A stretch of 64,000 bases of DNA from Thalassia testudinum (GCA_037157565.1 JAZHRO010000012.1:54489501-54553500), one strand, 5' to 3'. Positions 20,811 to 31,480 are shown, counted from the first letter of the stretch. Translations and numbers: made by a program. The notes: a model not told the origin generated them from the sequence alone.

Positions 20811-21702
20811 ACCCCCCGGACCCGGCCGCTCAGGGAGAGCTTGGTTTGGCCGAGGTTCCACCCCCAATTCCTCTCCTCCTGCCCGGCCAAACTCCCAGCA
20901 GGCTCCGGCGAGGCCCCCTCCCCTCCCTCTTCGCTCTGCCACAAAACTAGTGGCAGAGTTAACTTCCTGACCTTCCTCCACGTCGCGCAGTACCAGCGCA
21001 CGCCGCCTCAGCCCCGTCGTCGCCGTCGTCCTCCCCCACTGGGCGTCATCTTCTCCGGCGACAGCAGGTACTGCTGTTCGCCCTCCGTCCCCTTTCGTCC
21101 TTACAGTTAGGTTAGAACTCCTCTCCATCCTCTCCTCTCTCTTTTCCCCCTGTTATCTCCCTTGATCGACCCTCGACAGACGCTAACCACCTCCATCGTC
21201 TTCGCCTCCGACCGCACTCTGGCGAGTCGCCCACACCACTCCAGCCCTCCACACGGCTCGCCAACCACCTCGAAAGCTCTGCCTCACCTCCAGGAACACA
21301 CTCCACCCTACCACTGCCACTCCAGCCCTCCACAATCACCCCCCGACCAACCCACCATCTCCGGCCACAGGTTGACCTAGGCACGCATGCCTATCCCGAC
21401 CTGCGGCCTGCAGCACTGCCCACCGCCTTCGCCGTGCCACGACGAAGGTCTCTAGCTATTCTGATTGGGCCGAGAGGCGCGTTTTGTGTATGACAGGGTT
21501 CGAGCCGCTGCCGCCATGGACGACCTCTGATGAAGCTCCCACGAAGCTCCAGGCACCCGATCTTCCAGGCTACAGGTGCTGCATACTAGCGCGAGTGTCG
21601 CGAGGTGAACGAGTCCAGCCAAGGAGCGTTAGCAGAGCCAGCAGCTGCGGGGCAATCGCACGACGAGGCTTCTGCAGGCGCGCGTGAAGGCGAGACCAGA
21701 TA

Positions 21703-21743
21703 GTCCCACATCGTGGGATTGCAACCCTCAGGTACCATATAAG
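21703..21743 (+). promoter_or_regulatory. snRNA-type USE plus TATA (polymerase III-like promoter) in the E3 5' LTR
   Basis: GTCCCACATCG (21703-21713) is a full match to the plant snRNA upstream sequence element RTCCCACATCG. After exactly 24 nt comes TATAAG (21738-21743). In plant snRNA genes a spacing near 24 nt selects polymerase III (U3, U6) and about 34 nt selects polymerase II. A start near 21768 would be expected. No run of four T occurs until GGTTTTGCTC at 22009, predicting an RNA of roughly 240 nt. The same pair is in the right LTR (28803-28843), E4 and E7. Confidence 0.6.
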
Positions 21744-22059
21744 TTGTTTTTGTGTTTTACTCTTATCGCCTCAGTAAGCACAGGGGTGAGGTCCCTCACT
21801 GACCCCACCCGCCTCGTCCGCGGCCTGACCACGCGGACCTGGCGGATCCGACCCGACCTAGACCTACGCACTCCTCGCGCATCACACACCTGCAGGTGTG
21901 CCTGGTCCCGGGTACGATCCGACCCGATTATGGCTGTGGCTCTGGGAGAGCGGTTTGAGTGAATTGCTTGAGAGAGAGAGATGCGCGGGTAGAGGGAGAA
22001 GGGTTAGGTTTTGCTCCTGTGCAGGCAGGCTGAACGCAGGAGGAGAAGGACTTGGCCGC

Positions 22060-22260
22060 GAGAAGGAAAAGAAAGAAAGAAGAAGGAACGACAGAGAAGA
22101 ATAGAAGAGGAAGAAACAAGGCAGAGAAGAAGAAGCAAGAAAGAAGCCAGAAGCAAAGGCACAGAGAAGCCAAGTGAAGACTTTGCAGAGATCAGAAGAA
22201 GAAAAGAAAGAGCAAAGACTGCAGCAGAAGAAGAAGAATAATCAAGAAGAAAAGGAGAAA
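22060..22260 (+). repeat. Purine-rich tract in U5 of E3
   Basis: About 200 bp is almost all A and G on the plus strand (AAGAAG, AGAGAAG units). The 3' LTR copy is about 30 bp longer. E4 has an expanded version at about 47180-47520. Confidence 0.7.
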
Positions 22261-22270
22261 TGCTTTTAAG

Positions 22271-22294
22271 ACGTCTGATCTTGTGATCAGACGT
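22271..22294. repeat. GATC dyad in the E3 LTR
   Basis: The arms ACGTCTGATC and GATCAGACGT flank TTGT: a perfect 10-bp inverted repeat. Copies are at 29399-29422 and 47529-47552 (one mismatch). Confidence 0.6.
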
Positions 22295-22539
22295 CCAATT
22301 TCATATTTTTTTGCCCTAACTCCTTTTAATCGCATACATTCATATCTGAATTGATATTTTGAGTAAATTAGAGTGTTCAATTACATTTTGATTTAGTGGT
22401 AAGTTCCATTTGCTCCCTGTGTTCGACCTCGGATACTCCGGTCTTCGAGTAATAAAAACTTTGTATTTGTTCGAACGTTTTGTCGGTTATACTACAACAT
22501 AATACGCTTTAAATCCGCACGAAACGGCCGTGAACATTT

Positions 22540-22557
22540 TGGCGCCGTTGCCGGGGA
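22540..22557 (+). other. Primer-binding site of E3 (tRNA-Asp)
   Basis: A perfect TGGCGCCGTTGCCGGGGA, 4 nt after the LTR end. Confidence 0.9.
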
Positions 22558-22692
22558 ACACTGCACAATTTACCACTAGTCTCTACATTCTTTTTATCAT
22601 ATTGAACACTAACTTGCCGTACTTTTCTTTGATGTGATCTTGCAGGTACTTCATGAGAAAATCTCTCCCGCAAGTCAACCACTCCAGGGCAG

Positions 22693-23618
22693 GTAATTTC
22701 TTTTCTTCCTTAATCATCCCCTAATCTTTGAAAGACAAAAGGAGGAAAATCAAGTTAGGAATCAATTGCCTTCTTTATATAGTAATCACCATCTCTAAGG
22801 CAAAACATTTCTTGATTTTGCGAAAATTTCTGCAAATATTCTTGAAGTTGGAGTGATTTTTTTTCCCATCCCACAAATTCTTGTGCCTAATTGAAAATAA
22901 ACGCTTAATCTCGACGGACCACACACTTCTTGTTTATAAGTCCAAAGAGAACTTTTGAAAAAGAAAAAGAGGATTGGAAATAGAACAAAATTAGGGTTTC
23001 CACATTAGGGTCTTGAAGCGCTAGTCACACATGCCTGTGTAAAAAGAAATAAACCCTCCCGCATCAGTGTGCTACCCAAGCCCTTGATTGAAGAAAGTTA
23101 AATAAGACAAACCCTAAAATTGAGCTCTAAAATCACTTGAATCTTAAAATTTTCTTTTGACCTAATAACCTGGGAGTCAAATCAGGGTGATCTCTAGGCT
23201 CCGAGCTTAGAATCATTCTGCCATCTATAGGACAGGTCAGGTGAAGTTGACCCCTTGGGTCAACCAACCTCTAAATTAGGTCACAATACCAAAGACATCT
23301 AAAGTTCAAGTGAGAACCCTAAAAGCACCTTTGAAATAAAAAGTGATAGACTTAAGAGGTCAAGGTCCCCATTCTGGTTTACTTGGAATCTCAGTGACAA
23401 GAGAGGTCGGGTGGGGGAAACCCTGTAACCCGTAGGGACGCTCTACCGTGTAGGGGTCTTTGCGGGACTCTCCCTCTCTGGCTACCCAGGTAATTCTCAG
23501 GTGGACGATCTTCGGATCCAGGGGTCCATCCGCCCCAAACCTCCATAGTCATCCAAACATCTTTTGGGTGTCTTGATTGGGTCAAGAACATCTCCAGTCC
23601 TGCATCTTTTCTCTGTAG
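22693..23618 (+). other. Possible leader intron of E3
   Basis: CAG-GTAATT at 22693 could be a donor. TTTTCTCTGTAG ending at 23618 is the best acceptor (another is CATTTTCAG ending near 23639). The placement mirrors the leader introns of E0, E1 and E2, but the donor is weaker. Confidence 0.35.
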
Positions 23619-23721
23619 AGCACACACACTCATTTTCAGTGGGACTCGTTATTCAGATCTGATCGCTTCATAACACATCTTGAGTCAAACTCTGATCGTG
23701 ATTCCACCACCTGATCCAAAT

Positions 23722-25353
23722 ATGCAGCCGAACCACCTAGGACTACCAGTCGAGAAACCTGAATATCGGAGATCCATGAGAGATAAAATGATTGAGGATG
23801 CCATGAGATTTTATGAAAATGAAGAAACCTCAACAACAGTAGGAAACATTCAGGTTGATGTCCCAACAACCACAACCTTTGTCATAACTTGTGCCCAAGT
23901 ACTATTAGCAGAAGCCAACAAAGGATCAACCCGTGACTTGCTCATTACTGCATACATTGAGATAGAAAAATTGCATAATAGTGAATACCTTCAATGTATG
24001 ACAAATCCTCGACTTTGGAAGCAACACCAAGATAGTCTTGAAAAACGGGAAGAGATAATGAGATTAATAAAACAAGTGATTGATCAGAAATACCCGTACA
24101 TACCGCCAACAGAGGATGAACTATCTTGGGACAACATCGAGGATAAATCTGATCTCGGGTTTGGGGCACAAAATGGTTGTGGATTCCCAACCCAGATGGA
24201 GTATAATGCACCTGATATTGAAGAAGGTTGGGAAGCTCCAAATGCAGGAAAAGACCATGATAAACCCATTTTAGAATCCCAAGACTCCTGCAAGTATGAG
24301 AGTAGAACTGAACCACTCGAGGGTGTAAATTCCGTCCCTTATTCTGATAAGGTGGCCCTCGAAGGTTATTCAGACCTAGATTCTAGTAATTCCACCCACA
24401 TCCTAAGCCTAGAACCTAGATCTGAAACCTATATTGATGATTTCAAGGCCCCATATGAAGAAAATCAATCTCTTAATGAAGAATATGATTCTGGGCCTCG
24501 ATTTGATGAATATCCCTCGTCAACCTCCTCAGAAGAACTAATCGAGTTTTCGGAAGTCATGACAATCTACGATACAGAAATCGAGGACTTGGACGAGCGG
24601 GGTTTCGATTAGCTCTGCCCTACTAACCTTGAACCTGAGCCTCTACCAGATAGGGACACCTTTGTAAGCTCAGAATTAACATTTAGGCTAGATCCCAGTC
24701 AGGCTGCTGAATATACAACATATGATTTATTCTATGGTGGAACTCATGATCTAGAATCTCATTCAAACTTTGATTTTCGCAAACTCTCCGACGATCTCGA
24801 ATCCGACCATAACATCGGAGAAAATCTGCCTCCTAATTATAACATGTCAATCTTCTTAGAAGCCACCTGCTCCACATATACAGAACCAATCAAAACCCGT
24901 TCCCCATCCCGACCTGCAACCGGACTCAATTTCTATTCTGATTCACCTCTCACTGAGCCGATTGCAGATGATTCAACTCCGTATCTATACCGGGTATCGG
25001 ACACTGATCAGACCACAACTCAGGAGCCTCCATCCTTTGACCGTCCCTGTAGGGATTCCACACCTTACATTGATTATTTTTCGGAACCCTACCCCCACCA
25101 GGCTGATTCGACTGAGCCTGAACTCGAGTTTTCACTTCCATATCTATCAGAACATCACTGCATTTGGTGGGTCCCACATCTGCTAATCTACATCTATCAA
25201 CCCACCAGACTTATTGGGTTTGGGCTGCATCATCAGCCCACTGATTTGAACAAGTACCTGGTTGGACCAACCAGGCTCTTAATCAAGGTGCTTGTTTTCC
25301 AAAACTCCATTGATTTGACCACTCCCTCTCCACCCCATTTTTCGCTCGGCTGA
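23722..25353 (+). pseudogene. E3 internal ORF of unknown function (acidic), one stop codon
   Basis: I do not recognise this protein. The frame runs 544 codons from ATG 23722 (frame open further upstream, but this is the first ATG) to TGA 25351, with a single TAG at 24610 where E4 has TGG. An N-terminal helical block (about residues 60-125) contains STRDLLITAYIEIEKLHNSE and QHQDSLEKREEIMRLIKQVI. A long acidic middle rich in Asp, Glu and Ser follows (YSDLDSSNSTHILSLEPRSE). The C-terminus is aromatic and hydrophobic (CIWWVPHLLIYIYQPTRLIG) and ends before a Ser/Pro-rich tail. No gag, protease, RT or integrase motif is visible. It sits where gag-pol would be and is followed by the TAAATTTA...AACGGGAGGCAACCCG block. 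Confidence 0.6.
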
Positions 25354-26966
25354 AGGCATTAAATTTATCGCTTAACGGGAGGCAACCCGTCATCTCAAAA
25401 ATAGAGACCCGTCTGATTATCCGTCTGTACTCCACGTCTATTGCACCTTGAGTTCAGCCTTAGACAGTTGATCCCACCACTGGTACACGTATCAGAACTT
25501 AAAATCATTCGCATCACTCATTCCCGACCCATTCACCCACCCGATATATCCTGTTCTAAGCCCCTGACCTCAACACTAATTCCCACCCTCTGTTTACAAT
25601 GAGGACATTGCAAAACTTAGGCATGGGGGGGGTGATAAAGTGCATACATACAAAACCAAGAAAAAATCAGAAGGATTCTCACAAAAAATTCACATATGTC
25701 AAAAACACAAAAAAATTGAAAAATTACGAAAAAGAACAAAAAAAATTGGGGAGGGAGGAAATGTTGTGAGCCATATAATCATAAGGAGGAGAAAAAGAGC
25801 AAAAATGAAGAAAGGAGCACAAAAGGGAAAAGAAAAAGAAAAAGTCATTAGTAAAAGATTAAGGAATTAACTGAAGTTCTAGACCAGATCAAGAAAAGAA
25901 ACAAAAGAAAAAGTGCTAAGGAGACATAACAAGAGATTAGCGGGAACGCTGGTCTTAGGCCTCTTGGGCTAGATTTTTAGCTTAAAAATTCACGTATCCG
26001 TTAAAATCTGGATAATCCTCAAGAGGTTGAGGAAAATGCGAAGCTTAAGTATTAGGTCTAAGGCTTAGGAAGTATTCGGCCTCGTTAACTGACCTCCGGT
26101 TTGCGGGATTCGGTAACCTAAGCACCCAAATTCACACACAGTCTGGTTCAGTGCGCATAAATATGCAAAACACGCAAGAGCGTTTAATGTTCTGAAAAAG
26201 TCACCTAGATTAGGAGCGGCCAATCAACACAAGTTGATTTGGACAAGTTCCCAGCGCGGAGAGGCGGGAAATTCCCCTCGAAGATGCGTAACAACATATC
26301 ATCTCCTCGGTGCTTGTCTCTTAGGATATTTAAATATCCTACTGGGGGCATGTAAGCACTCTGCTGGTTCCGATACCATGGGTGGCATTATCACGAAATG
26401 TCGATCGCCAGGGTCTGGATTTGGCCACGGAACGCCATGGGAGGGATTATCACGAAATCTCGAAAGCCAGGGTTCCGGGGGTTGCCATGGGCGGGATTAT
26501 CTCGAAATCTCGAAAGCCAGGGACCTTTGAGGATTGATGATGGGGACGAGGAATCCGATACAGACCGTGTTGAGAAGCTAATCCGAAGCTAGAAATAAAA
26601 AAGAAAAGAGAGAGAAAAGCTCTCCAAACAAATAAATCTTCTATCTCTCTCTTACAAAAAATGCACTGCAAACTGAACTTAGGCTAAAAATATCTCAAGC
26701 ACGGGTGCTTTACCCGCGGAGTCCAACAAACCCTAGGTTAGTTTCTGTGGGCCGTAGAAACCTTTGCAGAAGACTAAGGCTAAAGCGGAACAGGTCCGGA
26801 TTTTGGTTGGTACTTGAGTACCTCTAGGCCTATTGTCGGCATTCCCACCTAATCACAAAAGAAAAGGAGAAGCATTTATCATTGTTGACAGACATTCAGG
26901 GTCTAGAACGGAAGTTAAAACTTTGAAATTTTGCTAAGGGACTAGCAAAAGCTAGGCATGGGGGTA
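25354..26966 (+). other. E3 3' untranslated region
   Basis: It starts with the GGCATTAAA...CGCTTAACGGGAGGCAACCCG block, the last part of which can form a CGGG/CCCG hairpin. Then come an internal polypurine-like tract (about 25600-25632), an A-rich stretch (25640-25930), a triple repeat at 26376-26522, a GA tract near 26605, and the terminal tract GGGACTAGCAAAAG then CTAGGCATGGGGGTA ending at 26966. Confidence 0.7.
26376..26522 (+). repeat. Triple CCATGGG repeat in the E3 3' UTR
   Basis: Three units of about 45-55 bp each read CCATGGG(C/A)GGGATTATC, CGAAA and GCCAGGG. E4 (44434-44563) and E5 (41439-41586) have the same three units, with the GGGATTATC and CGAAA parts best kept. Confidence 0.75.
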
Positions 26967-29664
26967 TGATGAGAGCCTCATCATGAGCCATAACTAGCTC
27001 ATTTTGACCCAATAAAGAAGATAAAAGCTCCTACATAACCTAGAACAAGGCCTAACTGAAGGAACAAGTGCTCTGAGAAGAAAACATGAAATAAAGGTTA
27101 AAACTGCAATTTTACCATTGCAGTAGATAAACGGGATTTCTCAGAGGCAAAACATAGGTCAAATGGTCTAAATGAGATAAAAAGTGGGTTGAGTCAATCA
27201 GAAATGGGTTCATGTGCAATCTAAGAACTAAAAGACACTTGGTAACCCTAAAATAGACCCGCTTAAATTAACAAGGTTCTGGTCAGAACAAAAGAAAGTA
27301 AACCCTCTAAAAATCATGGAAAAACATACTCTAGGGTTTAGAACACTTAATTTGGCCTTTGGAACCTAGTTTGACCTAGATTAGGGTCCTAGCTCTTCAA
27401 TTAACCTAATTTGGGTTTTTAAGCAAAATATCCAGTCAAACGAGGTCAAACCTGAAATCTAACTTCTCCATTGGATTCCTTAGGTCCAAATTAGGTTTAT
27501 ACCAAAATTTGGACCTAAGGAGAGGTCATCTTGACCTACTTTGCAATTTAGTACACCCAAATCACAAATTGGTCCCTATCTTTTGAATACCGTTGCAGAG
27601 AACCCCCTAGGTTCTTCGCCTCCTTTGCAAACCGGTCCTGCCGCCATTGCTAGGGCAGAACCGAGCTCCGGCGAGGTTCGGAGAGGGATTGCTCTCTAAT
27701 CCCTCAGAGATTCTCTCCCAGAAATGGAAGGGAGATTCTCTGAGGAATTCCCTTCCTTCTAAAGCCAATCAAATTCGCTGGCGTGAACCCAATCTCTCGT
27801 GCGAACGCACGAGAGATTTGGGTATCTTTCTTCCTTCCAACTCCGGCGAGCCGGCTGACCTAATTGCGCGTTTTTCACGCACTGATAGGAGCGGCCGGCA
27901 CCTATAAAACACCCCTCGGACCCGGCCGCTCAGGGAGAGCTTGGTTTGGCCGAGGTTCCACCCCCAATTCCTCTCCTCCTGCCCGGCCAAACTCCCAGCA
28001 GGCTCCGGCGAGGCCCCCTCCCCTCCCTCTTCGCTCTGCCACAAAACCAGTGGCAGAGTTAACTTCCTGACCTTCCTCCGCGTCGCGCAGTACCAGCGCA
28101 CGCCGCCTCAGCCCCGTCGTCGCCGTCGTCCTCCCCCACTGGGCGTCATCTTCTCCAGCGACAGCAGGTACTACTGTTCGCCCTCCGTCCCCTTTCGTCC
28201 TTACAGTTAGGTTAGAACTCCTCTCCATCCTCTCCTCTCTCTTTTCCCCCTGTTATCTCCCTTGATCGACCCTCGACAGACGCTAACCACCTCCATCGTC
28301 TTCGCCTTCGACCGCACTCCGGCGAGCCGCCCACACCACTCCAGCCCTCCACACGGCTCGCCAACCACCTCGAAAGCTCCGCCTCACCTCTAGGAACACA
28401 CTCCACCCTACCACTACCACTCTAGCCCTCCACAATCACCCCCCGACCAACCCACCATCTCCGGCCACAGGTTGACCTAGGCACGCACGCCTAGGCCGAC
28501 CTGCGGCCTGCAGCACTGCCCACCGCCTTCGCCGTGCCACGGCGAAGGTCTCTAGCTATTCTGATTGGGCCGAGAGGCGCGTTTTGTGTATGACAGGGTT
28601 CGAGCCGCTGCCGCCATGGATGACCTCTGATGAAGCTCCCACGAAGCTCCAGGCACCCGGTCTTCCAGGCTACAGGTGCTGCATACTAGCGCGAGTGTCG
28701 CGAGGTGAACGAGTCCAGCCAAGGAGCGCTAGCAGAGCCAGCAGCTGCGGGGCAATCGCACGACGAGGCTTCTGCATGCGCGCATGAAGGCGAGACCAGA
28801 TAGTCCCACATCGTGGGATTGCAACCCTCAGGTACCATATAAGTTGTTTTTGTGTTTTACTCTTATCGCCTCAGTAAGCACAGGGGTGAGGTCCCTCACT
28901 GACCCCACCCGCCTCGTCCGCGGCCTGACCACGCGGACCTGGCGGATCCGACCCGACCTAGACCTACGCACTCCTCGCGCATCACACACCTGCAGGTGCA
29001 CCTGGTCCCGGGTACGATCCGACCCGATTATGGCTGTGGCTCTGGGAGAGCGGTTTGAGTGAATTGCTTGAGAGAGAGATGCGCGGGTAGAGGGAGAAGG
29101 GTTAGGTTTTGCTCCTGTGCATGCAGGCTGAACGCAGGAGGAGAAGGACTTGGCCGCGAGAAGGAAAAGAAAGAAAGAAGAAGGAACGACAGAGAAGAAT
29201 AGAAGAGGAAGAAACAAGGCAGAGAAGAAGAAGCAAGAAAGAAGCCTTCGCAGGAGAAGAAAGAAAAGAGCAAGCCAGAAGCAAAGGCACAGAGAAGCCA
29301 AGTGAAAACTTTGCAGAGATCAGAAGAAGAAAAGAAAGAGCAAAGACTGCAGCAGAAGAAGAAGAATAATCAAGAAGAAAAGGAGAAATGCTTTTAAGAC
29401 GTCTGATCTTGTGATCAGACGTCCAATTTCATATTTTTTTGCCCTAACTCCTTTTAATCGCATACATTCATACCTGAATTGATATTTTGAGTAAATTAGA
29501 GTGTTCAATTACATTTTGATTTAGTGGTAAGTTCCATTTGCTCCCTGTGTTCGACCTCGGATACTCCGGTCTTCGAGTAATAAAAACTTTGTATTTGTTC
29601 GAACGTTTTGTCGGTTATACTACAACATAATACGCTTTAAATCCGCACGAAACGCCCGTGAACA
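26967..29664 (+). repeat. 3' LTR of E3
   Basis: It carries two segments missing from the left LTR (about 27268-27302 and 29247-29276). TATA is at 27903-27910, the USE/TATA pair at 28803-28843, TTTT at 29107-29110, the GATC dyad at 29399-29422. It ends GTGAACA. Confidence 0.95.
28803..28843 (+). promoter_or_regulatory. snRNA-type USE plus TATA in the E3 3' LTR
   Basis: GTCCCACATCG (28803-28813), 24 nt, TATAAG (28838-28843), identical to the left LTR copy. Confidence 0.6.
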
Positions 29665-30505
29665 TAGCTGGAGATGAGGAGGCGGGGGAGCGCGTATCTT
29701 TAGCCCACGTTCAGGCCTTTAGTGACGGATTTATCTGTCACTAAAGGTCCTGAATTAATGTTTTTCAAATTGGCATGACCAAAATGCCCCCACTCCTTGC
29801 AACTATAAAAGGAGACCCCCTCCATACGAAATTCTCATCCCTTTCTTCTCTTCTCTCCCTCTCCAAAGCTCAAGAGAAGCTTGTCCCACACTCGGGATGC
29901 TTCTCGTGAGATAAAGTCAATTTTTCGTCCCCCGTTTAGAAGTGGATCTTGCGACGATGACGATGTGCTGCCCCATTCCCGTTCTTCCTTCTTCACCCGC
30001 CTTTGTCCTGCTCCGTCCTTCGTCTAGGCGTCGTCCTGTCTAGCTCATCCTCCAAGCGACCGTCGAGGAGGATATTTCTCTCCCCATTCTTTTTACTGCT
30101 TTCTAGAATAGATTTACTGCTTTCTAGAGTAGATTTACTGTTTTCTAATGTAATCATTTTCCCACTTTCTAGTCGTAATATTTAATGTAATGAACAATCC
30201 TTTCGGTAATGAATTCCATGTGCATTCTATATATCTTTTGATTTTTGTTTGTATTATTCTCTCTCTTATTCTCTCTCTCTCTTCTATTTATTGTAAATAG
30301 TTGGATAGTTCTAATCAATCAATTTACTTCGTGACAAATAAAAGAAACACGTGTTTTTAAATCAAACGTCTGCCTCCCTGTGTTCGACCCGGGATTTTCA
30401 TTCCGGTATAAATTTTATTTGTTGAACACGAGTTCTTCGCTTTTATACTACGACGACAGGTTTTTCAAAACCAAACACATTAGGGTAGCAACCTGACGTT
30501 CAACA
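29665..30505 (+). repeat. 3' LTR of E2, right part
   Basis: It resumes with the E3 target duplication TAGCT and then matches the rest of the E2 5' LTR: inverted repeat 29717-29746, TATA 29804-29811, CT tract about 30258-30286. It ends GTTCAACA, followed by GTAAT. Confidence 0.9.
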
Positions 30506-30510
30506 GTAAT

Positions 30511-30867
30511 CCCTGCTTTCTTGGGAACAATTTACACAGTACTTACCCATGGGCTATCCGAGATCGGGTAGATGATTCCTGCATCGAGCCACTTAATTAT
30601 TTCTTTCTTAACCACTTCTCGCATATTAGGGTTTAGTCTCCTTTGCATCTGGCGAGAAGGACAGGGTCCATCTTCCATGAAAATTCTGTGATTGCAGTAA
30701 GATGGCTCAATCCCCCTAAGGTCATGGATGGTCCAACCAATTGCCTCTTTGTGTTCTTTTAGGATCTTGATCAGTTTAATCTCCTGCTCCTTAGTTAATC
30801 TAGCATTGTTAATCATAGGAAGCGTCTTTTTAGGTCCTAAAAATTGATATTTCAAACTCTCAGGCAA
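30511..30867 (-). pseudogene. E0 pol: N-terminal reverse transcriptase segment
   Basis: The minus strand shows LKYQFLG, then ALI-type linker residues, EHKEAIGWTIHDLRGIEPSY, and CPSRQMQRRLNPNMREVVKK leading to AGIIYPISDSPWVS. This is the classic start of a Ty3/gypsy RT of the Athila/Tat branch. The following WV residues run into the E2 target site, and the reading continues at 12988. Confidence 0.9.
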
Positions 30868-30882
30868 TGGTTTCAGTTCGAG

Positions 30883-31480
30883 CTAGGGCAGGTCTAAGAT
30901 GGAAGGTAAGGATGATGCTAATGAAGATTCATCAAGAGGAAGAGGTTGAAAGTGAACAAAATCAATAACCTCTTTAGAATGAGGTGTGTTTGCCATAGAG
31001 GGTTGCGGGTTAGATTCATTGAGACAGGAGGAACTTTCAATTGCAGAAACAACCACACATGTCTTAATATTCAAGTTATCTTCCTCGAGTTCCTCTATAA
31101 ATCCACAATCCTCAAATTTATTAATCTCCTTGAAAATATCCAATTTCAGTTTTTGATTCCCAAAGGCAATTTCCATGCTATTGCTCTCACAGTTGATATT
31201 GGCCTTAGCAGTAGGTAGGAACGAACGCCCCAAAATGATGGGCATGTTCCTCAAATTCTCAGGTACATCCATGTCAAGGACAACGAAATCTACAGGAAAA
31301 TAGAAGTTCTTAACCTTAACAATAACATCCTCAATAGCGCCTCTCAGATTTGTGACCGAATGGTCTGCTAACTACAGTGTTACTGAGGTTGGCCGAAGTT
31401 CACCTAATCAAAACTTCTCGTAAAGAGAAGTCGGAATTAGGTTAATGGATGCACCTAGATCTAGGAGTGCCCTATCAAAG
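30883..31480 (-). pseudogene. E0 pol: aspartic protease segment
   Basis: The active-site motif LLDLGASINLIPTSLYEK is encoded on the minus strand around 31470-31420, with catalytic Asp in DLGAS. Downstream, PIILGRSFLPTAKANI (about 31245-31200) is the second conserved protease block of this family. The two lie in pieces separated by a stop near 31370, so the protein is broken. Protease cuts the gag-pol polyprotein in the particle. A Glu/Ser-rich linker (31190-30890) joins it to RT. Confidence 0.8.

Larger units (their letters stand above)
19902..22536 (+). repeat. 5' LTR of E3
   Basis: It begins TGATGAGAGCCTCATCATGA (itself an inverted repeat) and ends GTGAACA. It has a TATA box at 20803-20810, a snRNA-type USE/TATA pair at 21703-21743, a purine-rich tract (about 22060-22260) and a GATC dyad at 22271-22294. 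Compared with the right LTR it lacks about 35 bp near 20198 and about 30 bp near 22148, both at short direct repeats. Confidence 0.95.
19902..29664 (+). mobile_element. E3: young non-autonomous LTR retrotransposon inside the E2 LTR
   Basis: The LTRs are 19902-22536 and 26967-29664, nearly identical except for two short deletions in the left one. The primer site is a perfect tRNA-Asp match. Flanks are CAGCT and TAGCT, a 5-bp duplication with one change. The 4.4-kb interior has one long ORF of unknown function with a single stop codon and a 3' UTR with a triple repeat. Its place inside E2, itself inside E0, makes it the youngest insertion of that branch. Confidence 0.95.
12989..30505 (+). mobile_element. 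E2: non-autonomous LTR retrotransposon inserted in E0 pol, itself hit by E3
   Basis: The 5' LTR is 12989-14758. The 3' LTR is 18969-19901 plus 29670-30505 (1770 and 1769 bp once E3 and one copy of its duplication are removed). The duplication GTAAT is exact. Without E3 it is about 7.75 kb, the same plan as E1 but a more diverged subfamily. LTR divergence by eye is larger than in E1, so it looks older. No gag or pol. Confidence 0.95.

Noticed and set aside
20678..21384. Clusters of about 100-codon frames on both strands in the E3 LTR
   Set aside because: The same frames recur in the right LTR (27769-28406) simply because the LTR is duplicated. They overlap in all phases and show no domain.
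23391..23633. Minus-strand frame opposite the E3 leader
   Set aside because: No homologue in E7, which has the same leader, and no domain. Taken as chance.
24084..24316. Minus-strand frames inside the E3 ORF
   Set aside because: They are antisense shadows of the long plus-strand frame, which E4 shares.
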